This document shows, one piece after another, positions 1 through 5,756 of a DNA stretch of 6,081 nt (position 1 is its first letter; each line of letters begins with the position of its first letter). Where the stretch lies: the NCBI GenBank assembly GCA_946886545.1, contig CAMPIU010000194.1:1-6081 (forward strand), read 5' to 3'. This DNA is from an uncultured Flavobacteriales bacterium. GTDB taxonomy: Bacteria > Bacteroidota > Bacteroidia > Flavobacteriales > Crocinitomicaceae. The notes beneath the pieces are model-generated. The model was not told the origin of the DNA. It saw only the letters and a program-made list of their open reading frames with translations, and made no database searches. The translations under genes and the position numbers were made by a program.

Positions 1-65
1 TCAGTAATGTGATTGAATTCAAGAGCAAGTGGAAGTTGCCTGTGAAAAATTTCATTTCCGAATAA
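1..65 (+). CDS. Possible 3' end of an upstream gene (last 20 codons)
   Basis: The frame starting at base 3 is open from the window edge to a TAA at 63-65 and reads SNVIEFKSKWKLPVKNFISE. The composition is plausible for a protein C-terminus, and the gap to the next start codon (146) would be a normal intergenic length. Twenty open codons are common by chance, so this is weak. A competing reading is a minus-strand gene starting at the ATG 55-53 and running off the left edge (MKFFTGNFHLLLNSITLL). No family can be recognised from either reading. Confidence 0.3.
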   Translation, partial: SNVIEFKSKWKLPVKNFISE

Positions 66-122
66 GATAGTTAAAAATCAAACAAACTGATCCAGGTCAG
101 CTTTCCTTCCTGTTTTTAGTCC

Positions 123-130
123 AAACTTTG
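123..130 (+). promoter_or_regulatory. Weak -7 promoter-like box ahead of the decarboxylase
   Basis: AAACTTTG matches the Bacteroidota -7 consensus TAnnTTTG at all defined positions except the first. It ends 15 nt before the ATG at 146. A partial -33 match (TTTC, 102-105) lies 17 nt upstream. There is no Shine-Dalgarno sequence, although an A-rich stretch precedes the start, as is usual in this phylum. The assignment is by consensus only. Confidence 0.25.
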
Positions 131-145
131 TAACAAAAGAAAGTT

Positions 146-1393
146 ATGGAATGGAAACGAAGATCGGAAGCTGAAATCAAACAACGTGTTTTTGATGCTT
201 TAAAAAACAATGTGGATTACCGGAATGGTTCTATTCTGGGGATTCCTGGAACCCATCTGGATTCAAAAGTGTTTTCAACAGAAATCAGCTTTGTTCGTGA
301 AGCACCGTATCTTTCTACATTGGTTCACAATCCGAATCATATCGGTTGTCATACGCTGGGCGATTCAGAATCTTATTTTGAAGGAACGCATGTTTTGGAA
401 CGCGAAGTAATCCGTATTTGTGCTGAAAATATTTTATGTGCGGAACCAAACACGGTTGATGGATATATAGCAACCGGTGGAACGGAAGCAAATTTACAAG
501 CCGTTTGGATTTACCGAAACTATTTCATGCAAACGCATCAGGCATCTTTGTCTGAAATTGCCGTAGTTTGCAGTGAAGACAGCCATTACAGTATGCAAAA
601 GGCGGGTAATATGTTCCGGATTCAGTGCGTGTTATTGCCGGTAGAAAAAGAAACCCGTAAAGTTGATCGCTACAAAGCGGATGAAAAACTGATCTCCTTG
701 AAAGAGAGCGGAGTGAAACACATTGTTGTGGTGAGTAATATGATGACAACGATGTTTGGTTCGATCGACGATGTGGATGTTTATGCTGAACTGATGAAAC
801 ACCACGGATTTCAATACAAAATACATATAGATGCGGCTTATGGCGGTTTTTATGCTCCGATTGTTGACGAATCCAACCGGATTAATTTCAAACATCCGGA
901 AGTGAATTCATTTACAATGGATGCTCATAAAATGCTTCAGGCACCTTATGGAACAGGAATTTTTCTCATTCGGAAAGAGTGGATGAAGTTTGCGCAAACA
1001 GATGCTGCTTCTTATGTTGCCGGTGCTGATTGCACCATTTCCGGAAGTCGTTCAGGGGCCAATGCCATTGCCGTTTGGTTAATTTTTGCAGCTTACGGCA
1101 GACACGAGTGGTTTGAAAAGTGTTCGATTTTGGAACAGCGCACATCCTGGCTGGCAAAGCAATTGGATAAACGTGGAATTCATTATTTCCGCTCACCTTT
1201 GTCCAATATCATTACGATGGACGCATATCAAATTCCTCCGGCTTTAGCAAGTCAGTTCGGTTTGGTTCCGGATGATTACAACAAGCCATCCTGGTTTAAA
1301 ATTGTTGTAATGGAGCATGTTACGATCGAAAAACTAGAAGTTTTCTTAACGGAATTGGATAAACAACAGGGGAGCAATTTCTCAGAAATGTAA
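146..1393 (+). CDS. PLP-dependent group II amino-acid decarboxylase
   Basis: This 415-residue protein is a fold-type I PLP enzyme of the group II decarboxylase family, which includes glutamate, histidine, tyrosine and archaeal MfnA-type aspartate/tyrosine decarboxylases. It should remove the alpha-carboxyl of an amino acid in the cytoplasm; no signal peptide is present. Visible motifs are GGTEAN (111-116, PLP phosphate contact), SEDSHYSMQKAG with H147 expected to stack on the PLP ring, HIDAAYGGF with D229 facing the pyridine nitrogen, DAHKM with K262 as the Schiff-base lysine, and SGSRSGAN (299-306). Length and the SGSRSGAN motif resemble the MfnA/tyrosine decarboxylase branch more than plant- or animal-type enzymes. 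The substrate cannot be read from sequence; aspartate (to beta-alanine), tyrosine and histidine are all possible. The gene looks complete, stands alone and converges on the DUF4421 gene. ATG 146 gives the expected N-terminus. Confidence 0.9.
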   Translation: MEWKRRSEAEIKQRVFDALKNNVDYRNGSILGIPGTHLDSKVFSTEISFVREAPYLSTLVHNPNHIGCHTLGDSESYFEGTHVLEREVIRICAENILCAEPNTVDGYIATGGTEANLQAVWIYRNYFMQTHQASLSEIAVVCSEDSHYSMQKAGNMFRIQCVLLPVEKETRKVDRYKADEKLISLKESGVKHIVVVSNMMTTMFGSIDDVDVYAELMKHHGFQYKIHIDAAYGGFYAPIVDESNRINFKHPEVNSFTMDAHKMLQAPYGTGIFLIRKEWMKFAQTDAASYVAGADCTISGSRSGANAIAVWLIFAAYGRHEWFEKCSILEQRTSWLAKQLDKRGIHYFRSPLSNIITMDAYQIPPALASQFGLVPDDYNKPSWFKIVVMEHVTIEKLEVFLTELDKQQGSNFSEM

Positions 1394-1400
1394 AATGAAA

Positions 1401-1408
1401 TAACTTTG
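1401..1408 (+). promoter_or_regulatory. Perfect -7 promoter-like box with no gene downstream
   Basis: TAACTTTG is an exact match to TAnnTTTG, 7 bp after the decarboxylase stop codon. TTTC at 1378-1381, one mismatch from the -33 consensus TTTG, sits 19 nt upstream, which is a normal spacing. No + strand gene follows, so a transcript from here would cover the tandem repeat and the hairpin. This may be a chance match in AT-rich DNA or the promoter of a small RNA. Confidence 0.3.
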
Positions 1409-1458
1409 GAATAAGTATATAATCCTGCTTAAAATGGGTAAAGAATAAATAGCACGTG

Positions 1459-1502
1459 GATAGAGCGACTATAGAGCGTAGATAGAGCGACTATAGAGCG
1501 AC
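1459..1502. repeat. Four tandem copies of an 11-bp unit
   Basis: The units are GATAGAGCGAC, TATAGAGCGTA, GATAGAGCGAC and TATAGAGCGAC. The core ATAGAGCG is identical in all four copies (1460-1467, 1471-1478, 1482-1489, 1493-1500) with an exact 11-bp period, so the array is also two copies of a 22-bp unit. There are no spacers, so it is not CRISPR. The period is close to one helical turn and would place the cores on one face of the DNA. It could be a phased protein-binding array or simply a slippage microrepeat. A CACGTG palindrome lies just before it (1453-1458). Confidence 0.9.
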
Positions 1503-1573
1503 TTTTGTAATGAAATTTAACAAACGGTTTTACTGGGTTTTCGAAAAAAAATCAACCAATTTTTGGAAAAATC

Positions 1574-1635
1574 AAGTCTTGAAGTCTTTAATACCTGTCC
1601 CGACACTTCGGGGTCTTAGTGTCTTAAAGTATTAA
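1574..1635. repeat. Hairpin element flanked by paired GTCTT direct repeats
   Basis: The inner stem is CCCGA (1599-1603) with TCGGG (1608-1612) around a CACT loop. An outer 7-bp stem pairs TTAATAC (1588-1594) with GTATTAA (1629-1635), leaving unequal internal loops. GTCTT occurs twice on each side at 8-bp spacing (1576, 1584 and 1613, 1621), as direct rather than inverted copies. No T-run follows the stem on either strand, so it is a poor classical terminator. Its position between convergent genes fits an intergenic repeat element of the REP-like kind or a bidirectional transcription end. Confidence 0.6.
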
Positions 1636-1734
1636 CATTCTTCTCATAAGTGTAAATATTTCAATGCCCAAACTGGATTTTTCGTTCTTGTCTCTTTTTT
1701 CTGACACCTTTTGCCAATTCGGCATTCGGAATTA

Positions 1735-1751
1735 GGAATTATTTTAATTCC
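1735..1751 (-). terminator. AT-rich hairpin spanning the DUF4421 stop codon
   Basis: GGAATTA (1735-1741) and TAATTCC (1745-1751) form a perfect 7-bp stem with a TTT loop on the + strand. The stem contains the stop codon and last codons of the DUF4421 gene. A competing pairing is AATTC (1716-1720) with GAATT (1729-1733). Both are GC-poor and lack a following U-run on the minus strand, so terminator function is a guess from position; the palindrome itself is certain. Confidence 0.3.
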
Positions 1752-2773
1752 TCCTTCGCTTTTTTCTCCTCAGCTTCGCGTTGTTCCTTTTTCTTAGTCA
1801 CATTTAAACGTAAGCCTCCAACCAGTTTCAGGTTGTAAAAAGTTTGTTTGTAGGTGAAGTCGTTAAATGCAATGGATTTATTGTCAAAGTCTGTAACAAA
1901 CATGATAAAATACCGGGGTTTATTGATTCCGCCTACCAGTTTGATATCTACACGTGGTGCAAGTCCAAGAAAACTTCTTGTCGTACCGTCGAATGTGTAA
2001 ATCTTGGATTGCAGAACAAGTCCCAGGCCTCCCATGATTCCGAGTTGGAACATGCGCCATCTGCGGACATAGGCATAACCCGGTACAACACCGACATCAA
2101 AAGCAGCAATAATATTGGAAGAAGTTTTACTTTCAGTTGTGTCTTGCAGTTCAATGGGAATCAATGATTGATTGGAGGAAACACCGTGATAGTTCATTGT
2201 GTATTTTAAGTAAAATGTTCTTACATCCCGGTGATAAGATGCAGTTTTTCCTTTGAAAGCAGACATTTTGAATTCGTTCCTGAAGAATTGCCAGGAATTA
2301 ACGGAAAAACTGGCTGCGCTGATGTCCTCCCTGATCAGATTGGGATTGTCGGGAGTAATGGTATCATTCCACCTGTAAGCGCGTTTCATAGCGTACCCCT
2401 GGTAAATATGGGCATTCACATCGAAATACATGTTCTTGAAACTAAAGTCAAAACCAAGATCGTAGTATTGCGTTTTCCCGAATTTTTTCTTAGAACGTAC
2501 GGAATTCGGAAGAGTCACACCAAATCGCAACGACAACCATTTATAGGAAAATCCGAAACCTAAAACCGGGTTGAAATTATTCCGGTATTTCACATTTTTG
2601 ATTTCCGGTGTGAAAGGGTAGGAGATAGACATTGGTGCAGTACTCCACCCGAAATCAGAATACAGGACCAATCGTGTCCGGTATTTCTGATAAGGCAATG
2701 AATCTACATCCTGACCAAAGATTGATGATGTAAAAGCACTTAAAAATAATATGAGAACAAAAATTTTATTCAT
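1739..2773 (-). CDS. DUF4421 family protein, predicted outer-membrane beta-barrel
   Basis: This 344-residue protein starts with a Sec signal peptide (residues 1-20, cleavage likely after SIFG before QDVDSLP). The next region, with YRTRLVLYSDFGW, then LGFGFSYKWLSLRFG (71-85) and FGKTQYYDLGFDF (98-110), matches the conserved pattern I know for DUF4421, a Bacteroidota family of unknown function. Alternating aromatic and polar strands continue to KLVGGLRLNV near residue 325, which suggests a beta-barrel in the outer membrane. A 19-residue Lys/Glu-rich tail (326-344) follows the last strand and would lie in the periplasm. The ATG lies inside the end of the upstream oligopeptidase gene, with an 8-bp overlap, so translation is probably coupled and the gene depends on the upstream promoter. 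Family assignment is fairly firm; molecular function is unknown. Confidence 0.8.
   Translation of the reverse strand: MNKIFVLILFLSAFTSSIFGQDVDSLPYQKYRTRLVLYSDFGWSTAPMSISYPFTPEIKNVKYRNNFNPVLGFGFSYKWLSLRFGVTLPNSVRSKKKFGKTQYYDLGFDFSFKNMYFDVNAHIYQGYAMKRAYRWNDTITPDNPNLIREDISAASFSVNSWQFFRNEFKMSAFKGKTASYHRDVRTFYLKYTMNYHGVSSNQSLIPIELQDTTESKTSSNIIAAFDVGVVPGYAYVRRWRMFQLGIMGGLGLVLQSKIYTFDGTTRSFLGLAPRVDIKLVGGINKPRYFIMFVTDFDNKSIAFNDFTYKQTFYNLKLVGGLRLNVTKKKEQREAEEKKAKEELK
2766..2773 (-). other. 8-bp gene overlap, probable translational coupling
   Basis: The minus-strand sequence ATGAATAA holds both the DUF4421 start codon (2773-2771) and the oligopeptidase stop TAA (2768-2766), in different frames. No Shine-Dalgarno match is evident apart from AAGG about 8 nt upstream. 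Ribosomes ending the peptidase could restart on the barrel gene. Overlap is direct observation; coupling is inference. Confidence 0.6.
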
Positions 2774-4871
2774 TAATCATACCTTGTATCTCGCACAAAA
2801 ATGCAAATTCTTTTGCAACTTCTAATCGCTCTGTCGATCTTCCCGAACCACCTCCGTGTCCTGCACTCATCGTGCAATCAAACAAGATAGGTGCAGAGCC
2901 GGTGTTGTATTTTCTCAGTTTTGAAACCCATTTTAGAGGTTCCCAATACTGAACCTGTGAATCATGATATCCGGTTGTGATCAACATGGCAGGATAATCC
3001 ATTTTCTTCACCTGATCGTAAGGAGAATAACTCAACATATACCAATAAGCCTCTTCCTCGTTCGGGTTACCCCATTCTTCGTATTCCCCGACAGTTAAAG
3101 GAATACTTTCATCCAGCATAGTTGTTACAACATCTACGAACGGAACCTGTGCAATAATACCTTTAAACAGGTAAGGAGCCATGTTGGTTACAGAACCCAT
3201 CAATAAACCACCGGCACTTCCGCCTTGAGCATACATGGAGTTCGGATCGCAATACCCTTTCATTGCTAAGTATTCGGCAGCATTTATAAAATCCGTGAAT
3301 GTATTTTTTTTGTGATTTAACTTTCCGTCCCGGTACCAGTTTTCACCAAGAAATTTTCCTCCCCGGATATGTGCAATTGCATAAACAAAGCCTCTGTCCA
3401 ATAAGCTTAAACGTGTTGCCGAAAAAGCAGCAGGAATTGTAACACCGTAACTTCCGTAACCATAAAGCAGGAGAGGAGCCTTGGTTAAATCAATTCCTTT
3501 TTTATAAACGATTGATATCGGAATCTTTTGACCGTCATTTGCAGTGGCCCAGATTCTTGCAGAAACATAATTATTTGAACGGAAATTTTTATCGATCAGT
3601 GTTTTCTGAAAGAACAATTGAGTGGATTTGTTCTCAACATTGTATTTATAGATTGTACTCGGGCTCGTTAAAGAAGTGTAATGATAATTCACCACTTTAG
3701 AGTAGTAGTTTTCATTGAAACTGAAATTCAATTCATACACTTCTTCGGGCATCGATATTTTTGAGAAATTCGTTGCATCCAGGTTTCCGACTGCGATTTC
3801 GGTTCTTCCCATTTTTCGTGACTGAACAGCCAGAAAGCTCTGAAAAACTTCCGCTTCCTCCAAATAAACATCCTTGTCATGTGCAATCAGGACCTTGCAA
3901 TCATCAATGGAATTCGGAACAGATTTGGAGAATACCAATTTTCTATTCGGGCTGTTCTTATTGGTGAGGACATAAAAACCTGTTTCGTGGTGATAAACCT
4001 CGTACAAATGATCCTTTTCTCTTTTTAAGAAACACAGTGCTTTCTCAGAAGGTTTGTCAGCTTCGATCATCCATGTTTCAGAACTTGTGGTACTCACAGA
4101 ATGAATCAGGATGAACTTTTTATCCAAAGTTTTGGTGATGTAAACAGCAAAGCGTTCATCTTTTTCTTCAAAGAGCAATTCGTCTTTTGAGCGATTGGTA
4201 CCAAGAACGTGTTTGTAAACCTGGAATTCACGCAGTGTGGCGGGATCCTTTTTTACATAAAAAACCGTTTTGTTATCATTCGCCCAAAGAATACTTCCAT
4301 CCGTGTTGGGAATTTGTTCTTTCAGTATTTTTCCCGAATTATTATCCCGAAACGAAATAGCGTAATTGCGACGGCCAATTTTATCCTGAGAGAAAGCAAG
4401 CAGTTCATTATCCGGTGAAAGGGAAAAATCCCCGAGGGAGTAATATTCATTACCCTTGGCCAATTCATTTTCATCAATAAAGATCGTTTCTTTCTTTCCT
4501 TCTATGAGAATCAATTGTTTGTAATCCTGATCCTTTATTTGCCTCCATTGATAAATTTTTCCCTGGATTTCAAAGGGGGCACTTGTTTCTTCGGGATTGA
4601 TACGCTCATCGAACTCTTTCAAAAAAGTATTCACCAGATTCTGTTTTCGATCAAAAAACGTTTTTGAATACTTGTTTTCTTCCGCAATATAATCCAGAAC
4701 AGGTTTTGAATCGCGTTCATTCATCCAGAAATACGGATCAATCCGAACATGATTGTGTTTGCTTAATTCTTTTGGGATTTCCTTAGCAATTGGAATAACA
4801 GACTGGCTTTGTGAATTCACGATAAATGAAGTAAATGAGAACAATGAAAGTAACAGGAGAAAATTCTTCAT
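2766..4871 (-). CDS. ptrB: Secreted oligopeptidase B (S9A serine peptidase)
   Basis: This 701-residue protein belongs to the prolyl oligopeptidase family, subgroup oligopeptidase B, which cuts short peptides after Arg or Lys. An N-terminal signal peptide (about 1-20, MKNFLLLLSLFSFTSFIVNS) points to the periplasm, unlike the cytosolic E. coli enzyme. Next come the N-terminal motif RIDPYFWM (43-50), a beta-propeller region (about 80-420) and the alpha/beta-hydrolase domain. The triad is S552 (GGSAGG), D637 (TGYHDSQVQYWEP) and H672 (AGHGGGSGR). By my recollection of E. coli OpB these equal S532, D617 and H652, a constant offset of 20. The P1-specificity glutamates are kept as E596 and E598 (GEYEEWGNP). 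The S2 acidic pair recalled for E. coli (D460, D462) is P480 and A482 here, and the usual RGGxELG motif reads RGGKFLG (503-509). It overlaps the downstream DUF4421 gene by 8 bp. The ATG at 4871 gives a clean signal peptide. Confidence 0.93.
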   Translation of the reverse strand: MKNFLLLLSLFSFTSFIVNSQSQSVIPIAKEIPKELSKHNHVRIDPYFWMNERDSKPVLDYIAEENKYSKTFFDRKQNLVNTFLKEFDERINPEETSAPFEIQGKIYQWRQIKDQDYKQLILIEGKKETIFIDENELAKGNEYYSLGDFSLSPDNELLAFSQDKIGRRNYAISFRDNNSGKILKEQIPNTDGSILWANDNKTVFYVKKDPATLREFQVYKHVLGTNRSKDELLFEEKDERFAVYITKTLDKKFILIHSVSTTSSETWMIEADKPSEKALCFLKREKDHLYEVYHHETGFYVLTNKNSPNRKLVFSKSVPNSIDDCKVLIAHDKDVYLEEAEVFQSFLAVQSRKMGRTEIAVGNLDATNFSKISMPEEVYELNFSFNENYYSKVVNYHYTSLTSPSTIYKYNVENKSTQLFFQKTLIDKNFRSNNYVSARIWATANDGQKIPISIVYKKGIDLTKAPLLLYGYGSYGVTIPAAFSATRLSLLDRGFVYAIAHIRGGKFLGENWYRDGKLNHKKNTFTDFINAAEYLAMKGYCDPNSMYAQGGSAGGLLMGSVTNMAPYLFKGIIAQVPFVDVVTTMLDESIPLTVGEYEEWGNPNEEEAYWYMLSYSPYDQVKKMDYPAMLITTGYHDSQVQYWEPLKWVSKLRKYNTGSAPILFDCTMSAGHGGGSGRSTERLEVAKEFAFLCEIQGMINE

Positions 4872-4875
4872 TCTA

Positions 4876-4883
4876 CAAATTTA
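4876..4883 (-). promoter_or_regulatory. -7 promoter box immediately before the oligopeptidase B start
   Basis: On the minus strand TAAATTTG matches TAnnTTTG exactly and ends only 4 nt before the ATG at 4871. I see no TTTG or TTG at the expected -33 distance. If functional, transcription would start at or next to the start codon, giving a leaderless or almost leaderless mRNA for the peptidase/DUF4421 pair. Confidence 0.4.
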
Positions 4884-4901
4884 AAAGAAGTCTTTGAAGA
4901 A

Positions 4902-4934
4902 TTGTGGGTCGGTTTCGGGAGTTTATTAACTTTG
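4902..4934 (+). promoter_or_regulatory. Candidate promoter of the methyltransferase gene
   Basis: TAACTTTG (4927-4934) is an exact -7 consensus match, and TTG (4902-4904) lies 22 nt upstream as a possible -33 element. The ATG at 4940 follows the -7 box by 5 nt. This decides the start codon: the in-frame GTG at 4904 would lie upstream of the box and probably is not transcribed. Confidence 0.45.
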
Positions 4935-4939
4935 TTTTC

Positions 4940-5713
4940 ATGAAAAAAGTATATAAGTTTCTTCTTAATAAATTACCAAGGCCGTTTTTAATTCGTTTAA
5001 GCTACGTATTTAAGCTTTTTGCACCGATGATTTACAGGGGAAATAAGGTCGAATGTCCGGTATGTGAGCGAAAATTCAGCAAGTTTTTATCTTACGGTTC
5101 TGATGTTATGCACCGTGATAATGTACTTTGTCCGTATGACCTGACATTGGAAAGACACCGTTTGATGTGGCTGTATTTAAAAAGAGAAAGCAACTTCTTT
5201 ACAGCTGATAAACTAAAGGTTCTTCATATTGCACCTGAGCAATGTTTTCATAAAAAGTTTAAGAATCAAAAGAACCTGGAATATTTGACGGGTGATTTAG
5301 TTTCACCGATAGCTGATCTTCATTTTGATTTGCACCAAATTCCCTTGGAAGATAATCGTTTTGATGTGATATTCTGCAATCACGTAATGGAACATGTTGA
5401 CGATGCATTGCAGTGCATGAAGGAGCTATATCGTGTGATGGCGCCCGGAGCCTGGGGAATTATGCAGGTACCTCAGGATATGAGCAGGGAGGAAACTTAT
5501 GAGGATTGGAGTATCACATCTCCGAAAGAACGTGAAATACATTTTTGGCAGAAAGATCATGTCCGGCTGTTTGGAAAGGATTATCCTCAATGGCTTGAAA
5601 GAGCCGGATTTGAAGTAGAAATTGCTTTTGCCAATAACCCGATTCCGGACGAAGAAATTGAACGTTACAGGATTGCCAAAAACGAAGTATTATATATTGT
5701 AAGAAAAAAATAG
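4940..5713 (+). CDS. Class I SAM-dependent methyltransferase
   Basis: From the ATG at 4940 the protein is 257 residues. It has a basic, partly amphipathic N-terminus (1-34), then a Cys-containing segment with C39-P-V-C42 and LCPYDLTLERHRLMWLYL (63-80), then a Rossmann-like methyltransferase domain. The SAM-binding motif I position reads VLHIAPE (94-100), in place of the classical Gly-rich loop. GDLVSP (118-123) is the likely acidic loop, DVIFCNHVMEHVDDA (142-156) is the motif II/III region of the type 11 group, and LYRVMAPGAWGIMQVP (163-178) follows. Relatives often carry a four-Cys zinc-ribbon-like cluster before LERHR; here only C39, C42 and C64 remain and the fourth position is D67. There is no signal peptide, so it is probably cytoplasmic. 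The substrate is unknown; relatives are often found near glycan or cell-surface genes, but no such context is visible. It is 43 bp from the peroxidase gene. The longer GTG start at 4904 was rejected because it overlaps the promoter. Confidence 0.85.
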   Translation: MKKVYKFLLNKLPRPFLIRLSYVFKLFAPMIYRGNKVECPVCERKFSKFLSYGSDVMHRDNVLCPYDLTLERHRLMWLYLKRESNFFTADKLKVLHIAPEQCFHKKFKNQKNLEYLTGDLVSPIADLHFDLHQIPLEDNRFDVIFCNHVMEHVDDALQCMKELYRVMAPGAWGIMQVPQDMSREETYEDWSITSPKEREIHFWQKDHVRLFGKDYPQWLERAGFEVEIAFANNPIPDEEIERYRIAKNEVLYIVRKK

Positions 5714-5735
5714 TTTCTGTTTCCCTGTTTCATAG

Positions 5736-5743
5736 TAACTTAG
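5736..5743 (+). promoter_or_regulatory. Weak -7-like box ahead of the peroxidase gene
   Basis: TAACTTAG differs from TAnnTTTG at one position and lies 13 nt before the ATG at 5757. A TTTC at 5714-5717 is 18 nt upstream. The peroxidase may have its own promoter, or it may be read through from the methyltransferase gene. Confidence 0.2.
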
Positions 5744-5756
5744 AAGTTAAGGTGTT

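Larger units (their letters stand above)
1394..1738. other. 345-bp non-coding gap between convergent genes
   Basis: No convincing reading frame is present on either strand; for example the ATG at 1434 reaches a stop after four codons. The gap lies between the 3' ends of the decarboxylase (+) and the DUF4421 gene (-), so it should hold terminators for both. It contains a -7-like box, an 11-bp tandem repeat, a hairpin flanked by direct repeats and an AT-rich palindromic stretch, all listed separately. The remainder (about 1504-1573 and 1637-1712) is plain AT-rich sequence with T and A runs in which I see nothing further. Confidence 0.8.

Noticed and set aside
525..1196. Minus-strand frames opposite the decarboxylase (525-749, 632-895, 966-1196)
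   Set aside because: They are antisense shadows of a complete PLP enzyme gene and show no coherent protein features.
1459..1502. CRISPR array
   Set aside because: The repeats are 11 bp and directly adjacent with no unique spacers, and no cas gene is present.
1599..1612. Classical rho-independent terminator
   Set aside because: The CCCGA/TCGGG stem is only 5 bp and no T-run follows on either strand, so it was listed as a repeat/hairpin element instead.
1844..2563. + strand frames opposite the DUF4421 gene (1844-2167 and 2231-2563)
   Set aside because: They are antisense to a well-supported gene with a signal peptide and family motifs; their translations show no recognisable domain.
3512..4418. 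+ strand frames opposite oligopeptidase B (3512-3700, 3761-3967, 4209-4418)
   Set aside because: They are short, antisense to a gene with full catalytic motifs, and lack start-region signals.
4904..4939. Longer methyltransferase start at the GTG of 4904
   Set aside because: The extra 12 codons overlap the candidate -33 and -7 elements, and ATG 4940 gives a typical basic N-terminus directly after the -7 box.
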